This document shows positions 18,742 through 30,620 of a stretch of DNA of 64,000 nt, in pieces. The position numbers and the translations under genes were made by a program. Position 1 is the stretch's first letter. Every line of letters begins with the position of its first letter. This stretch comes from Nitzschia sp. DOCU1 (lineage: Eukaryota > Bacillariophyta > Bacillariophyceae > Bacillariales > Bacillariaceae). The notes below the pieces were generated by a model. That model made no database searches and was not told the origin of the DNA. It saw only the letters and a list, made by a program, of their open reading frames with translations. The stretch covers positions 930,001 through 994,000 of the forward strand of contig OX595992.1 in the NCBI GenBank assembly GCA_951394045.1. Reading direction: 5' to 3'.

Positions 18742-21700
18742 TCAGTCGGTGGTGTCACCGGACACCCCAGAAGCGAACTCACTGTATTCACTCTCGGGGG
18801 CAATGATTGGTGTACCGTAGTCAAGGACAACGGACTGTGGCTCGTCAGGCGCGGCAGGACAAGTAGCCGCGGTGCTCTTGTCCAGCTGCTGCATCCAAAT
18901 TCTTGTCTTGTACATGCTGAATAAGTCGCGGACCAGTTCCCTAAAGTCAACTCTTCCCTCGGCTTCAAAGAAGAAGGTCAACTTGTGTCGATCGAATTGG
19001 TATTCAGCATCAACAACGTTCATGGGCAAGGCTCGCTGTCTAACTTTGGCACGACAAATCTTGAGCAGTTCTTCCTCCTCCTCGCGTTTCATGTTCAACA
19101 ATGAAACCTCATCGTGCGTGGCAAGGCGAATGATTCTCTTCAGATCTGATGCGCCGGCGGGGGGAGCCATACCACTCTGGGGCGGAATGGCACCCATCTG
19201 ATCCATGCCTCCGCGGAAAGCAGGGGGGCGGCTCGACATGACCTTCTCGGATGGCACCTTTCCAACGACAATGCCTAGATCTTCGCCGCGATCAGCCTCG
19301 ACCTTGACGTACGTTCCAATCTTGAGGTCTCGATTCAAGCGAGGGCCCAAAACAAAGGTCCGCTGGGTGCGCTTGAACTTGATGTTGTAAACGACTTTGG
19401 GCATTGGAAGTGCAGATCCAGCCGTTGGCAAAACGTGCGCGGATGCAGCACCACCGTAGTGTGGTAAAGGTTGGTCGGCGGACACCGCACGGCCACGGAC
19501 AGGTGGAATAAACCCAGGCGCCTCGAGGATGTCGCTTGGTGGGTACTCACCATAATCATCAATGTGTTCTCCAACAAGCGGGTGTGAGAGGTCATCATCC
19601 GAATGAGTGGCCCGATGGCGCCCACGTGGTGCATTTCCTCCATAGTCGGAGTAAATCTCATGCCCATAGTTTCCTCTCTGCTGTGAAACAACAAACGTAA
19701 GGAATTAGCACGACACTCACACTGACAAGCAAAGGAAAATCAAGCGACTTACCACACTACCACTGTTCATGGAAGCAGGAGAGGAGGACAAACTGCTGTG
19801 GTGGCCACTGCTGTAGTGAGTGTGCAGAGGGCTGTGGCCGGGAGAAACCATGCGATCGTTCCTGTAGGGATTTCGGTCGTCTGCGTTCATGTACATCCTC
19901 ATTTCTTCGTTCGAAGCGACGATTGGAACTCCATCGGGGTAACGGTTGTGCCCAGGAACGAAATCAAGCGATTCCCGGCGGTGTACATTGTGGCTCTGGA
20001 CATAATATCCCGGATTGGATCCTGGAATGGTCTGGAGCGATGTTCGGCGCTGCGCTATCATTTGAGGCCGCATCATCGGATCTTGACCATATTGGTTGTA
20101 TCTGGGGTCAGAATAATCATTGTCGGGGGGATGATAAGCGCCAGACGACATTCCGACCCCGTAATCACTGCCACGCCTCGTTGCGTTGTGCACAATCTCT
20201 TCCTGGTATGGTTCATCTTGGCCTCCGGCAGCACGCATTGGCCCAGGGAGCGACGACGCTCTTTGGTGCCTCTGGAAACCATGCTGGCCCTGCCTGAAGC
20301 TCGGTGGCTGACTCCCGCTCATCATTTGTGGCTGGCCACCCATCTGACCAAACTTATGGGCCAAATGATCCACTGAATTCCTGTCGTTGTAGAGAGGCTG
20401 AATGTACTCGCGCCCGCCCTCGGCGGGACCTAACGACCTCCTTCGAGAGGGATCGTAAACAGCAGGGTCATTCTGATAATTTCCTGGCCTCGAAATGACA
20501 CCAGGTGGAGTCGGACTGTGGTCTCGGCTTCTGCTCCCAGTGCCAGGAAAGTAGCTCTTGCTTTCAGTGGTGTGCGGAGAGAGCCCGGACCCTCCCGAGA
20601 GAGGAGGCCGACTAGCATGACTGGCATTTGACTGTGACCGCCCATTATCTCGAGATACAGCCCTAGGTCGCATGGGACGTCCATCATCGTATCCTGGCTG
20701 CCCGCGAACAGGAGGAGACGACGAGTAATGTACCATGGGTCCTGGAGACGACTGAGCTCTGTCCCGTAGTGCTTGCAGGCCCAACAACCCATCGTGTTCA
20801 CCATCCTCAGTATCAAAGCTACTAGCTAGCGACCCAAATCCAGGTGGAATTTCATTGTCATCAACACGCCCCCTGCTGTAATCAGACGACATTATTGATG
20901 GCCCATCACCATGGAACGGAGACGATTGTCGAACATAGATATCACCACCATCAAGTGAAGAAGTAGGAGTGAGGGTCAAATTCTGAGCGGTAGAAGTCGA
21001 AGAGGTGTATGAATGGCCCGGTTTCCCAAAAGGTGATGGCACCGCAATTCCACCAAGGCCTGGGGGTCTGCTGATGCCTACTTTCAAATGCATTCCAGTT
21101 GATGGGATCGGGGAGCCATTTGATGACCTCATGCTATGAACGCTGTCGCTCGAATCCACAATCCTGCTTCCCTCCTCCGTATCTCCAGTTCTAAAGTCAG
21201 TTCCACCAAATGATGGCATCAGGCTCATGCCTGACATGCCAAATCCTGTTCCCTTGCTTTCGAGCAATCCACTCGAGCCGCTGAAAACAAAGAGCACAAA
21301 ATTCGTCAGGATCCAGAGGATGACCGGCGCGCGGAGGACGAACATAAAAGACATTTTGGCACGTCATTGAACGGAAAGACGAGGCGTAAACACTTAACGA
21401 GAAATGTCACATCGACACGAAACACGACAATCATTTATCCACAGATACGTATACTAAACAACACTATCGCATCCCAATGAACAACGCGTGCTCTTCTGGA
21501 TCCAACCATGGTGTGTAGGAAGAAAGAAAGCAACCTTTGGGGCGCCCGAAGAGCCGTCAATTGCATGGCACTACAAACCAAGTAATCCACTGGAGTTGAA
21601 ATTTCCAGGTTGTGGATCGGTAGCTCAAAAAGATCATCACAAAAGCTCGGATTGAGCGCCTGCAAATTTATGCGCATGATGGGCAATCGAACTTTCCACA

Positions 21701-21827
21701 TTGTCGCTTTGCAAACCCCGATCAAGTAATCGTCATGACAAATAATAACTCCATCTCCATTTACGTACATCTGTCCGGGATCTACCCACGTTTTTGAAAT
21801 GTTTGGCGGTGGGGCAGTTGCCGCCAT
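18742..21827 (-). CDS. PSP1 C-terminal-domain protein with long disordered N-terminus
   Basis: The last exon (19680-18742) carries a full PSP1 C-terminal domain: FVLGPRLNRDLKIGTYVKVE, RGEDLGIVVGKV, EEEELLKICRAKVRQRALPM, then YQFDRHKLTFFFEAEGRVDF and RELVRDLF. Yeast PSP1 suppresses DNA polymerase mutants; bacterial relatives (YaaT) act in signalling. The biochemical role is unsure. Exon 2 (21280-19753) is Ser/Gly/Pro/Arg-rich and probably disordered. It joins exon 3 over a 72-nt intron (donor gtaagt) at a cag-cag tandem acceptor. The first exon is less sure: my preferred model is ATG 21827 to 21769 with donor gtacgt and a long intron to ttttcag at 21281, giving 841 aa. Alternatively, reading starts at the ATG at 21354, which would add a membrane-like segment unexpected in this family. 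Confidence 0.75.
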
Positions 21828-22436
21828 TCGGTCCTCGTCAAGAGACTTGCGTTATTTTGCGGAGGACGGTGGTGATGCTGCTCCTCTTGCTCGGGGCACT
21901 TTCCGCCCGCACCAAGGACTGCTGCGAGGTGCGTGCGTGCTGATTTGTCCCGATTTCTCCTCCGCCCGCCTAAAAAATTCCGCTTCCCACGGCATGCGTT
22001 GCCTCCGCTGAGTTTCGCGCGCTTTTTCTAAACTTCGAAAATTTCAATTGAAAATACCCGGATATTCGAGAAAATTAGCCCGGGATTTAAGGTTACTTAG
22101 AAAAATGTTGTCCGGCACATTGACACACTTATGTCACATATGTCGCACTCCGTCGTCCAAGAATGACACATGGAGCACCGAAAAGCGCTGATGACGGAAG
22201 GACGCAATCACCTCAGTTGGACTACCCCGATCACCAACCATGATGACGTGTTCCCGCGAAAAAGCAAAAGATACCATCCGACCACGTGACGACGATGACA
22301 CAAAGTTGCATTTCGTTTTGCCGCTGGATGCTGACTCAACCCCATTTACTTTAAACTGAACTAAAGCGTGCTGGATTATATTGTTCAGGGCACTCTGGTT
22401 TTCATACTTTTCTAGAAAAGTTCAATTTCTGTGGAC
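21828..22436. promoter_or_regulatory. Divergent promoter region of PSP1 gene and desaturase-like gene
   Basis: About 600 bp, no gene seen. Contains ccacgtgacg at about 22281-22290, a combined G-box (CACGTG) and TGACG element, about 150 bp upstream of the plastid enzyme; light or CO2 control is only a guess. Confidence 0.35.
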
Positions 22437-24380
22437 ATGAGGACTTTACCGCAAGCCGCCCTTGTGCTACTGCCCACAGCGAGTTTTGTCTCAGCTTTCG
22501 TCCCACTCCATCAAGGGGCTCTGGACAGGTCAAGTGGGTGTTCGCGCTCGAGGCTACAAAGAATATTTCAAGAAGCAAAAGAAGCGAACGGAGAGTCCGA
22601 TCAGACAGAGGAAACTTTCTCGTCTGCAGCAACCGAGTGGAAGAAAAAACAAGATGGCGCCAAGAAAGAAGGGCCGAAAAAGACGTTCGCCGTCGTCGGT
22701 GGCGGCTGGGGTGGTTGGGGTGCTGCCAAGGCATTGTGTGAGGCCGATGGTGTGGAAGTTACTTTGCTCGATGCTCTACCTGATCCAACTGGGAAGACTC
22801 CATTTTTGTCAAAGACGGGAAAGCCAGGTGCGTTTTTGTAGTATTGGTCGATGTCTATTTCTTTGTGTCGGTTCCATCTCACATGTTGGACATCAGTCGA
22901 GGCTGGAACCAGGGGTTTCTGGAAGGACTATCCCAATATCAATAAACTGTGTGCTGAATTGGGTTTGGACGAGAATGATGTCTTTACATCCTTCACAAAT
23001 TCTTCATTTTACTCACCAGACGGCCTAGAGGCAACGGCGCCAGTATTCTCCGAGGGGCTATTCCCGGAAAACAATATCCCATTCCTCAGCCAACTGTCTG
23101 GACGGACATTTCCGCAACTACCCTCTCCACTGGGGCAAGTGTTGGCTACGTTCCCGTTGTTTGAGCGTGTTCCATTGGCGGACCGAGCGTCCATGGTTGG
23201 ATTGTTGATAGCTACGATTGACTGCCTTGGCAACGACGAGTCGGTACAACGCAAGTACGACAGAATGACCGCACACGATCTCTTTATTCGGTTTGGATTG
23301 TCAGAACGATTGGTTGAAGATTTTATCAAACCTACATTACTGGTAGGCCTGTTCAAGCCCCCGGAAGAGTTGAGTGCGTTGGTGGTGATGGAATTGTTGT
23401 ACTACTATGCTTTGGCCCATCAAGATTCGTTTGATGTTCGTTGGATCAAAAATGGAACCGTTAGCGATTCCTTGATTGCCCCGCTTGCTGAAAAGCTACA
23501 GGCTGAAAATGGTTTGACGGTCCTGGGAGCGTCACGCGTTAGCAAAATCGCTGTCCTCGACAATGACAAGACCGCCGTTGAGTACACCACCGGCAAGGGA
23601 GAGACCAAGATGATGGTGGTGGATGGCGTCATCTTGGCTTTGAACGGAAAAGGAATGGCAAGTGTCATCGAATCAAGCCCCGATTTGTCACAATATCCCA
23701 CGTTTAGCAAGGCCGCATCCATGAAGTATGGAATCGACGTCATTTCCACGCGCATTTGGTTGGACAAGTACGTGCCTACGAGAACCCCCGCTAATGTCTT
23801 TTCGCGATTTGAGGCGCTGCGTGGAGCTGGTGGTACCTTCTTCATGTTGGACCAATTGCAAAAGGAGAGCGAAGCATACTTGTGGGGAGGTGAAGAGCCT
23901 CAGGGATCGGTACTAGCTTGCGACTTTTATAACGCAGGTGCCCTAATGAGTTTGAGTGACGACAAGATCGTTCAAATCTTGATGAAAGACCTGCTGCCCG
24001 AGGCTGTTCCCGAGTTTCGCAGTGCTAATGTCGTCGACAGTTGGGTTGGAAAGTTTCCTGGTACTGTAAGCTTCTTTTCACCAGGAAGTTTTGACCGGCG
24101 TCCTCCTATGCAAGGAGCTCCCGAGCTGCCAACCATCAAATGTGCCGGAGACTGGGTCCGCATGGGAGAACTGGAGCATGGCGCCAAGGGATTGTGTCAA
24201 GAGCGCGCATATGTTTCCGGAATCCAAGCCGCCAACCTTTTGTTAGATGAAGTCGTGGGCAAGAGTCGGTTATACAAACACCCCGTGCTTCCAGTACGCG
24301 AAGACGAAGCGCAATTCAAGGCAGGAGTGGCCTTAAACAAACAGGTGATGCAGTTCCTACCACGATTTTGGGTACGCTAG
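22437..24380 (+). CDS. Plastid FAD oxidoreductase, carotenoid (phytoene/zeta-carotene) desaturase-like
   Basis: Exons 22437-22827 and 22897-24380 joined over a 69-nt intron (ccag|gtgcgt … catcag|tcgagg), 624 aa. The join produces GKPVEAGTRGFWKDYPNI, the typical continuation of this family. The dinucleotide-binding motif is FAVVGGGWGGWGAAKALCE (residues about 88-106). The C-terminal FAD motif includes CAGDWVRMGELEHGAKGLCQ, followed by QERAYVSGIQAANLLL. The N-terminus is a signal peptide ending …SFVSAF|VP, the diatom plastid motif. The family includes phytoene and zeta-carotene desaturases, so a role in carotenoid or quinone-linked lipid desaturation in the plastid is likely, but the sequence is divergent enough that substrate cannot be named. 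Convergent with the next gene. Confidence 0.85.
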
Positions 24381-24484
24381 AGACTCTTTGAAAGAAGGAG
24401 CGCAGACGAAGAAAGATAAACAGCCCAGCTAGCTAGCTACAAGTAGACAATTAAATTCAATTTCTCTTTCTTTCCTCCACTATA

Positions 24485-26863
24485 TTAATTGGGCCCGGGA
24501 CGGCGGTCATCCCAACAGTAGGCAGCCGACCCGTACATAAACGGAGGAGCCACCATGCGCTTACCACAATCCAGGGAATCCAAACGTTCCATTTGGGTAG
24601 GAGAAAGTAGCTTTCGCTTGAGAAGAAAATCTTGCAGGTGTTCTTGGCTGGTACACTTGGGCACGACCGGGACGCCGTGTTGCAAATTCCACTGAATCAC
24701 AACAGCTGCTGACGATTGACCCGTTTCATCCGAAATGGCCCTAACGATTTCATTGTCCAGTAGGATATCCTTGCCTTGTCCCAGTGGTGTATGAGCTTGT
24801 ACCTGAATTCCGTGACGGGCACAAAAGTCTAGCAATTCCCCTTGAGCACACAAGGGATGCCGTTCTATTTGATTGACGAGTGGCGCAATAGTGCACTGTG
24901 CCAAGAGTTGACTCAATGCGGCCACATTAAAGTTGCACACGCCCAGTCCACGGCATAAGCCCTCGTTGAGGCAGGCTTCCATTTCCTTCCAGACCTCTGC
25001 CATGGTCCCCGCTGCCATTACATCCGACGGCCAATGCAAGAGCAACAGATCCACTTTGGATTGTTGGAGGCTCTGTAGAGTGGATTGGAGTGACTCCCGG
25101 ACTTGCTCTGGCTGTACAACGGATTTTGGTATCTTGGCAATTATCAGTACATGGTTGTTGGAAAGGTCCGACAAGAATTCCCCAATGGTATCCTCATTCT
25201 TGTAAGAGGGAGCGGTATCCACCCCGCAGATCCCTTCTGCAATGGCCATGCGAATGGTATCTTTGGCAATGCGTTTACCAATGCCCATGGTTCCTAGACA
25301 AATCATGGGAAGTTTGAAATCATTGGCAAGTATCACCGAATCGTCCATTGTCACAAGTTTCTTGGCATACAAGTGGGCTAAACGAGCCGTGGCCGCTAGA
25401 GTCGATGCACAAGAAATGAGTGTAATGCCATCATCTTCGGTATAAGTCGGCATGGCAAGTTGTTCCAATGATTGTAATGCCTTGCGAACTCCATCGTCTC
25501 CTTGCACCTTGCCAGGATGATTGGTTCGTTCACGAACGCGTTGTGAAATGACAGCGGAAGGTGGATTCAAGACAAGAACATGTACTGGGACATCCAGTTC
25601 GACTCCAATAGTGACAAAGTGTGAGCGTTGTTCAGGTGTCAAGTGCATTCGATCCACCACCACGCATTGTCCTTGTTTCAAAGCTTGACGTGCAGCGTCC
25701 TCGACTTGTTCACGTTTCCCGGGCTTGCCCTTGGAAATGGTATCTTGACTCAAGTGAGTCCACGGTATGGTCTGTGACGACGACAATAATGTTTCACAAA
25801 AGGTACTCTTGCCACTGCCCTGAACCCCACACAAAATCAATAGTATGGGTCCGTTATAGTATCCACCCAACAATGCCAATCGTGCTTGTACGGCCGCACA
25901 TGGTATCGTTTCTTCTTGCGAGTATTGTTGCTGTCGTTTCCGCCGTTCGGAATCGCTGGGACCAAAGAATTCCGTCGGGTTATAAAATGCAAGTCCGACA
26001 GCTTGTGCAAATTTGGCATCGACCCCCCCTTGTGGATCATTGACATCATACGAATCGCCCACAAAGAAACTGTCCTCCAATTTCCACTCGCTGCCACAAA
26101 GATATTGTCTGGCCACGTGCCAGAGTTTGGGATTGGGTTTATGAAAACTACCTTGTTTTTTGGAAGATTGTGTCGAAATGACTGCATATATGGGTCGATC
26201 CACTAACGCGGCAATCCAATTCATGACGTGTTGTACTAACTGTGCCTTTTTGCCAGTATGAGCCTTTTGAATGGCGGCTTGATTGGATACTAGCAATAGC
26301 TGATAACCATCGTCATGCAATTGTCGTAATTTGGCAGGCACTTGAGCATTCCAGAGTTCATAGTGGGACAATTGACTGGGATATCCAGAACATTTCCACA
26401 CCACCAATGTTCCATCCAAATCAATGGCAGCCACCTTGGTGCGATGTTCGTCTTTGGGTGTTTTACTTGCAAAGAAATTTGCCGCCGGTCGTCGAATCAA
26501 GACAAAATTGTCATGCAAGGATTGCCATGTAATATTACGTGGTGTCGGCGTCAATATCGGTACCATGGGGGGAGGAGAAGGAGGGTTTGCCGATGATGTT
26601 GATAATGACAGGGCAGCAGGTTTCGTGTGGATCAACGCTGCAGAAGCCAATGACGACGAGGATTCTGCGGGTGGTGCTTCCGACTGTTCCGTACCATTAC
26701 TACTCTTGATAGCTTTGGCTTCTGGAAGAATTGTGTTGTTGCTGCTGTCCTTTTCTGCGGAAACATCTTGGGCCTTTCGTTTCTTAGGCGGTGTCGGAAC
26801 ACTGGAAGCAAAAAAGGCAAACAAATTGGACTGAAGCGGCGCCTTCTTTTTGGGGGTGGACAT
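24485..26863 (-). CDS. Fusion: polynucleotide 3'-phosphatase/5'-kinase plus aldo-keto reductase, with PIP box
   Basis: One uninterrupted frame of 792 aa from ATG 26863 (30 more codons are open upstream). Residues 11-18 are QSNLFAFF, a canonical PCNA-interacting box. A disordered Ser/Pro linker follows. Next is a HAD 3'-phosphatase (DLDGTL at 148-153, then LLLVSNQAAIQK, KPNPKLWHVA and SFFVGDSYDVND) and a P-loop kinase (GVQGSGKST at 346-354), together matching PNKP, which repairs DNA ends. From about residue 505 an aldo-keto reductase follows, with the catalytic tetrad Asp549, Tyr554 (GVDTAPSYKNE), Lys577 (IIAKIPK) and His610 (LLLLHWP). The FHA domain of animal PNKP is absent. I see no stop or splice signal separating the parts. 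The gene is head-to-head with RFC1. Confidence 0.9.
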   Translation of the reverse strand: MSTPKKKAPLQSNLFAFFASSVPTPPKKRKAQDVSAEKDSSNNTILPEAKAIKSSNGTEQSEAPPAESSSSLASAALIHTKPAALSLSTSSANPPSPPPMVPILTPTPRNITWQSLHDNFVLIRRPAANFFASKTPKDEHRTKVAAIDLDGTLVVWKCSGYPSQLSHYELWNAQVPAKLRQLHDDGYQLLLVSNQAAIQKAHTGKKAQLVQHVMNWIAALVDRPIYAVISTQSSKKQGSFHKPNPKLWHVARQYLCGSEWKLEDSFFVGDSYDVNDPQGGVDAKFAQAVGLAFYNPTEFFGPSDSERRKRQQQYSQEETIPCAAVQARLALLGGYYNGPILLILCGVQGSGKSTFCETLLSSSQTIPWTHLSQDTISKGKPGKREQVEDAARQALKQGQCVVVDRMHLTPEQRSHFVTIGVELDVPVHVLVLNPPSAVISQRVRERTNHPGKVQGDDGVRKALQSLEQLAMPTYTEDDGITLISCASTLAATARLAHLYAKKLVTMDDSVILANDFKLPMICLGTMGIGKRIAKDTIRMAIAEGICGVDTAPSYKNEDTIGEFLSDLSNNHVLIIAKIPKSVVQPEQVRESLQSTLQSLQQSKVDLLLLHWPSDVMAAGTMAEVWKEMEACLNEGLCRGLGVCNFNVAALSQLLAQCTIAPLVNQIERHPLCAQGELLDFCARHGIQVQAHTPLGQGKDILLDNEIVRAISDETGQSSAAVVIQWNLQHGVPVVPKCTSQEHLQDFLLKRKLLSPTQMERLDSLDCGKRMVAPPFMYGSAAYCWDDRRPGPN

Positions 26864-27387
26864 TATTAGAGTTGTATGGCTAGGGATGGAAACAACAATA
26901 GCGACTTTGTAGAAATGTGGTGACGAGGGCGGCGGTGCAAGAGCCGAGGGCAAGAGTGACTATGAGTCGTCGTCAAGCCTTTGGGTCGAATCGAATCGAA
27001 GCGTCATTGTGAAAATGGCGTTTTTTGGCATGATGATCCAGAAGCACCGACTCATCCGACCAAGTAGAATTGAGGGTTGAGACAGACCTATTGCTAGTAC
27101 ATACCCATGTACCAGTATTTGCTGAAGGAAAGGCTTGGCGCGCTTGGCATCTCGGCATTGCTGCCGCCAACGCGCGCCCGCCTTTGCTGGATCTTCCATG
27201 GCGGCATTGCCGCTCATCCTATTGTCACCATCATCAACCACTCTCTGAACCTGTTATATTGAGTAACGTCCTCCTCTTGTGGAGCTTGTGACGAGACAGA
27301 GTAAGACTAGAGTGTTGTAGGGGGCTGGTTATTGTATTCTTTTTGTAGGGAATTGTGATCCAAGCACAAAAATCTACTACTGCCATC
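26864..27387. promoter_or_regulatory. Shared divergent promoter of the PNKP fusion and RFC1
   Basis: About 520 bp between two divergent replication/repair genes. Part of it is open in the PNKP frame (to 26953) but lacks a conserved match. No separate gene seen. Confidence 0.45.
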
Positions 27388-30300
27388 ATGCCCATGGACA
27401 TTCGAGCCTTTTTCGCCAAGAAACCTGGCGGTGCTACGGCCAAGGTGGACAATGTTGCCAAGGTGGAAGGTACTGCTAACAGTGGTACAAAGGCAAAGGC
27501 TACTGCTACTAGCACTGGTAAACCCAAGGCTGTTCCTGTCCCGGCAGCAACTAGTGCTTCCAAGAAGCAAAAGGAACGCCCCGAAAATGCCAAGAAAATG
27601 AAGGGATTTGAATCCTCGGATGACGAAGACCATGTCAAGCCGTCTCCCAAGAAAAAACTCAAAACGGCAAATGCCAACAAAATGGACGACAGTGATTCGG
27701 ATGATGTACAAGCCATTTCGGCGTCTGACTATTTTGCCAAGACGGCGCCTTCTAAACGGACCAGCAAGGCTACTACTAATGCTGAAACCCCTGCCCAGAA
27801 GAAAAAAGAGGAGACGACTAGCAGTGCTGGCAAGAAGCGTCGTAGTCTAGACGATGACGAGGATGAAAAAGAAATCGATTACATGCCATCCTCAGACGGA
27901 GATGACGACGATGACTACGAGGAAGTCAAGGCCAAAAAGCCTTCTCCTGCCAAGAAGCGTGCGACACCTACCAAAAGGACGTCAAGTCCAGCATCACGCA
28001 GTAGCCCCAGACGCTCACCTAGTCCCAAAAAGAAGACCAAGGCGCCGTCACCACCCAAAACGCCCATCTTATCACCCACCTTGGACAAGGATTCTTTCAA
28101 TGTTGACACGGACGCCGTCGTTCCTGAATGTTTGGATGGACTCACCTTTTGTTTGACGGGGAACATGGAAAATTTGCATCGCGACGTGGCATCCGATTTG
28201 ATCAAGACTTTGGGGGGTCGCGTAACTAACAACGTATCTGGAAAGACCTCCTTTTTGGTAGTGGGAGAAGTTTTGGAAGATGGAAGACCCGTCGAACAAA
28301 GCAGCAAGTATCGAACGGCCATGGAAAAGAAAACTCCAATGGTCTTAGGAGAAACCAAATTGTATGGATTGTTTCATTTGTATCAGAATCTGGCCAAGAA
28401 GAATGCGGGAATTGAAACGACCGAGCCAGCGAAATCAGTACCACCAACAGCAGTGGCTGCTACTGCCGCCGCCAAACCAGCCCCTACGGTTGCAACAGAT
28501 GCAAAACCTGCCCCCATGTTCAATCCATATGCCAGAAAACCAACCGTCAATCCATACGCCAAAAAACCTGCTGTTGGCGCTTCTGCTACTTCTGCAAGTA
28601 CTCCAGTGGCTGCCGCCACCAACCCCTATGCCAGCAAGAAGAATCCTTACAGCAAGGGCCCTGGTACGCCCAGTGCTTCTGCGGCACCTGCTACCACTTC
28701 CTCATCGGCTCCAAATGTAGTCAATCAATTGTGGGTGGATCGACATGCTCCCACGTCGACGCGAGATATTTTGGGCAATAAAGAGAATATCATCAAGCTG
28801 AGAGCGTGGTTGGATAATTGGGAACGTACCTTTAACAATCCAAAGTCCTATAACAAGTCATTTTCGTCTCCCAATGGACCGTGGAAGGCGGCACTCTTGT
28901 CGGGGCCTCCGGGTATCGGGAGTAAGTACATGTCATGCTGGGGTGATTTTGGTGTTGTGGTCTTTGCTCATGATTCGTTTACTTGCACATCACAGAGACT
29001 ACGACGGCCACATTGGTAGCCAAGGAGGCTGGCCGTGATTTGCGCGAATTCAATGCTTCGGATGCACGTTCCAAAAAGGCTCTCCAGCAGCAGCTTGGAG
29101 ACTTGACGGGGTCTCAGTCATTGGGCTTTATCAAGAAGGATGCCAAAAATCCCACGCACAACAACAAGAATAAGAAGCAGTTGCGTTGTATCATTATGGA
29201 CGAAGTTGATGGTATGGGGGCCGGCGATCGTAGTGGCATGGCAGAACTGATTCAAATGATAAAAAAGTCCAAAGTGCCCATTATTTGCATTTGCAATGAT
29301 CGGCAATCCCAAAAGATGAAGTCGCTCTTGCCGTATTGTATGGACTTGAGGTTTAGACGTCCCGTCAAGTCGGTCATGGCCAATCGGGCAATTCACATTG
29401 CCCAACAGGAAGGCCTAAAGGTCGAACGCAATGCGGCCGAAGCCATTGCCGAATCGTGTGGTAATGATGTTCGCCAAGTATTGAACGTCTTGCAAATGTG
29501 GGCGCAAAAGAAGGAGGACTTGACGTTTAAAACGTTGAAGGATCGAGAAAATTCCATCAACAAGGATGAGATTTTGCGCGTCAGTCTCTTTGATGCTGCC
29601 CGCACTATTCTGGAAGGTCGCAAGGGATTATCAGGAGCTGACGGCAAGGTGCAATGCGATTCCTTGTTTCGACGATCGGATGCCTTTTTTGTGGATTATA
29701 GTTTCACAGGCTTGCTGGTCCAACAAAACTATCCAAAGATTTTGCAACCACAATACACGTTGGTCAAAAAGGCTGACAATGCGGCGGCGGAGGTGACCTT
29801 TTTGAATCGCATGTCCGATGCGGCGGCCAGCATGTCGGATTATGCAGTCGTGGAGCATGAGATCCGATCGGGCGATCAGAACTGGAGTTTGTTGCCTACT
29901 TGTGGAATGATGACTGTCAAGACAGGATTTCATGCCGGAGGAAAGACGGGTGGTAACCTTAATGGTTATCCTGAATTTACTGCTTGGATGGGAAAGAATT
30001 CCTCCAAGGGAAAGAAGCAACGCCTCCTGAACGAATTGCACCACCACATGAACTACAAGATTAGCGCGGACAGTCAGCAATTGCGAGAATCGTATCTGCC
30101 CGTCCTCCGGGAACGTTTCATGACCTTGTTCAAAGAAGATTCGTACGAGGCTGCGACGGACGAGGCCATTCGAATCATGGACGAGTATGGATTGAGTCGC
30201 GAAGACGTCATGGAGAAGCTGGATGAATTCCAACTGGCCAAAAAGGGAGAAGTCACTTTGTTTGCCGATCTGGACAGCAAGCAAAAGGCAGCCTTCACGC

Positions 30301-30581
30301 GACGCTACAATCAAGGAAGCCATACGAGCCAGGCTTTAGTCCAAGAAGAGTTTGGAACCTCAAAGCCAAAGAGAGGTGCCAGCAAGCGCGAGAAGGATCC
30401 ACTCGATTTGGATGCTATTGACGAAGATGTAGTTGACGACGACGAGTCTGAAGGTGAGGACGAGGAAGCCGAACTACGAAAGTTGCAAGAAAAGCTCAAG
30501 AAGGGTAAGGGGCGCAAAGCTGCGGCTGCCAAGCCTGCTGCCAAAGCCTCTGCTGGTGGCAAGAAGGGGAGAAAGAAGTAG
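27388..30581 (+). CDS. RFC1: RFC1, large subunit of replication factor C (clamp loader)
   Basis: Exons 27388-28921 and 28996-30581 (74-nt intron, donor gtaagt, acceptor catcacag) give 1039 aa. The intron splits the Walker A motif; joining restores GPPGIGKTTTA. Rfc1 loads the PCNA sliding clamp. The N-terminus MDIRAFFAKK matches the short PCNA-binding-like peptide at the start of human RFC1. A Lys/Asp/Ser-rich disordered region follows. Then come a BRCT domain (LDGLTFCLTGNMENLHRD … LGGRVTNNVSGKTSFLVV), a linker with four NPY motifs (about 28515-28660), the AAA+ module (FNASDARSKK, IIMDEVDGM, CNDRQSQKMKSL) and the RFC1 C-terminal domain, ending in a Lys/Ala-rich tail. Confidence 0.96.
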
Positions 30582-30620
30582 ATTCGAAACGCAAAACGTC
30601 ATTCTAATGGCACGCATTAT

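Noticed and set aside
21281..21354. Membrane-spanning N-terminus of the PSP1 protein
   Set aside because: The hydrophobic stretch reads through what looks like an intron end (ttttcag at 21281); PSP1 proteins are soluble.
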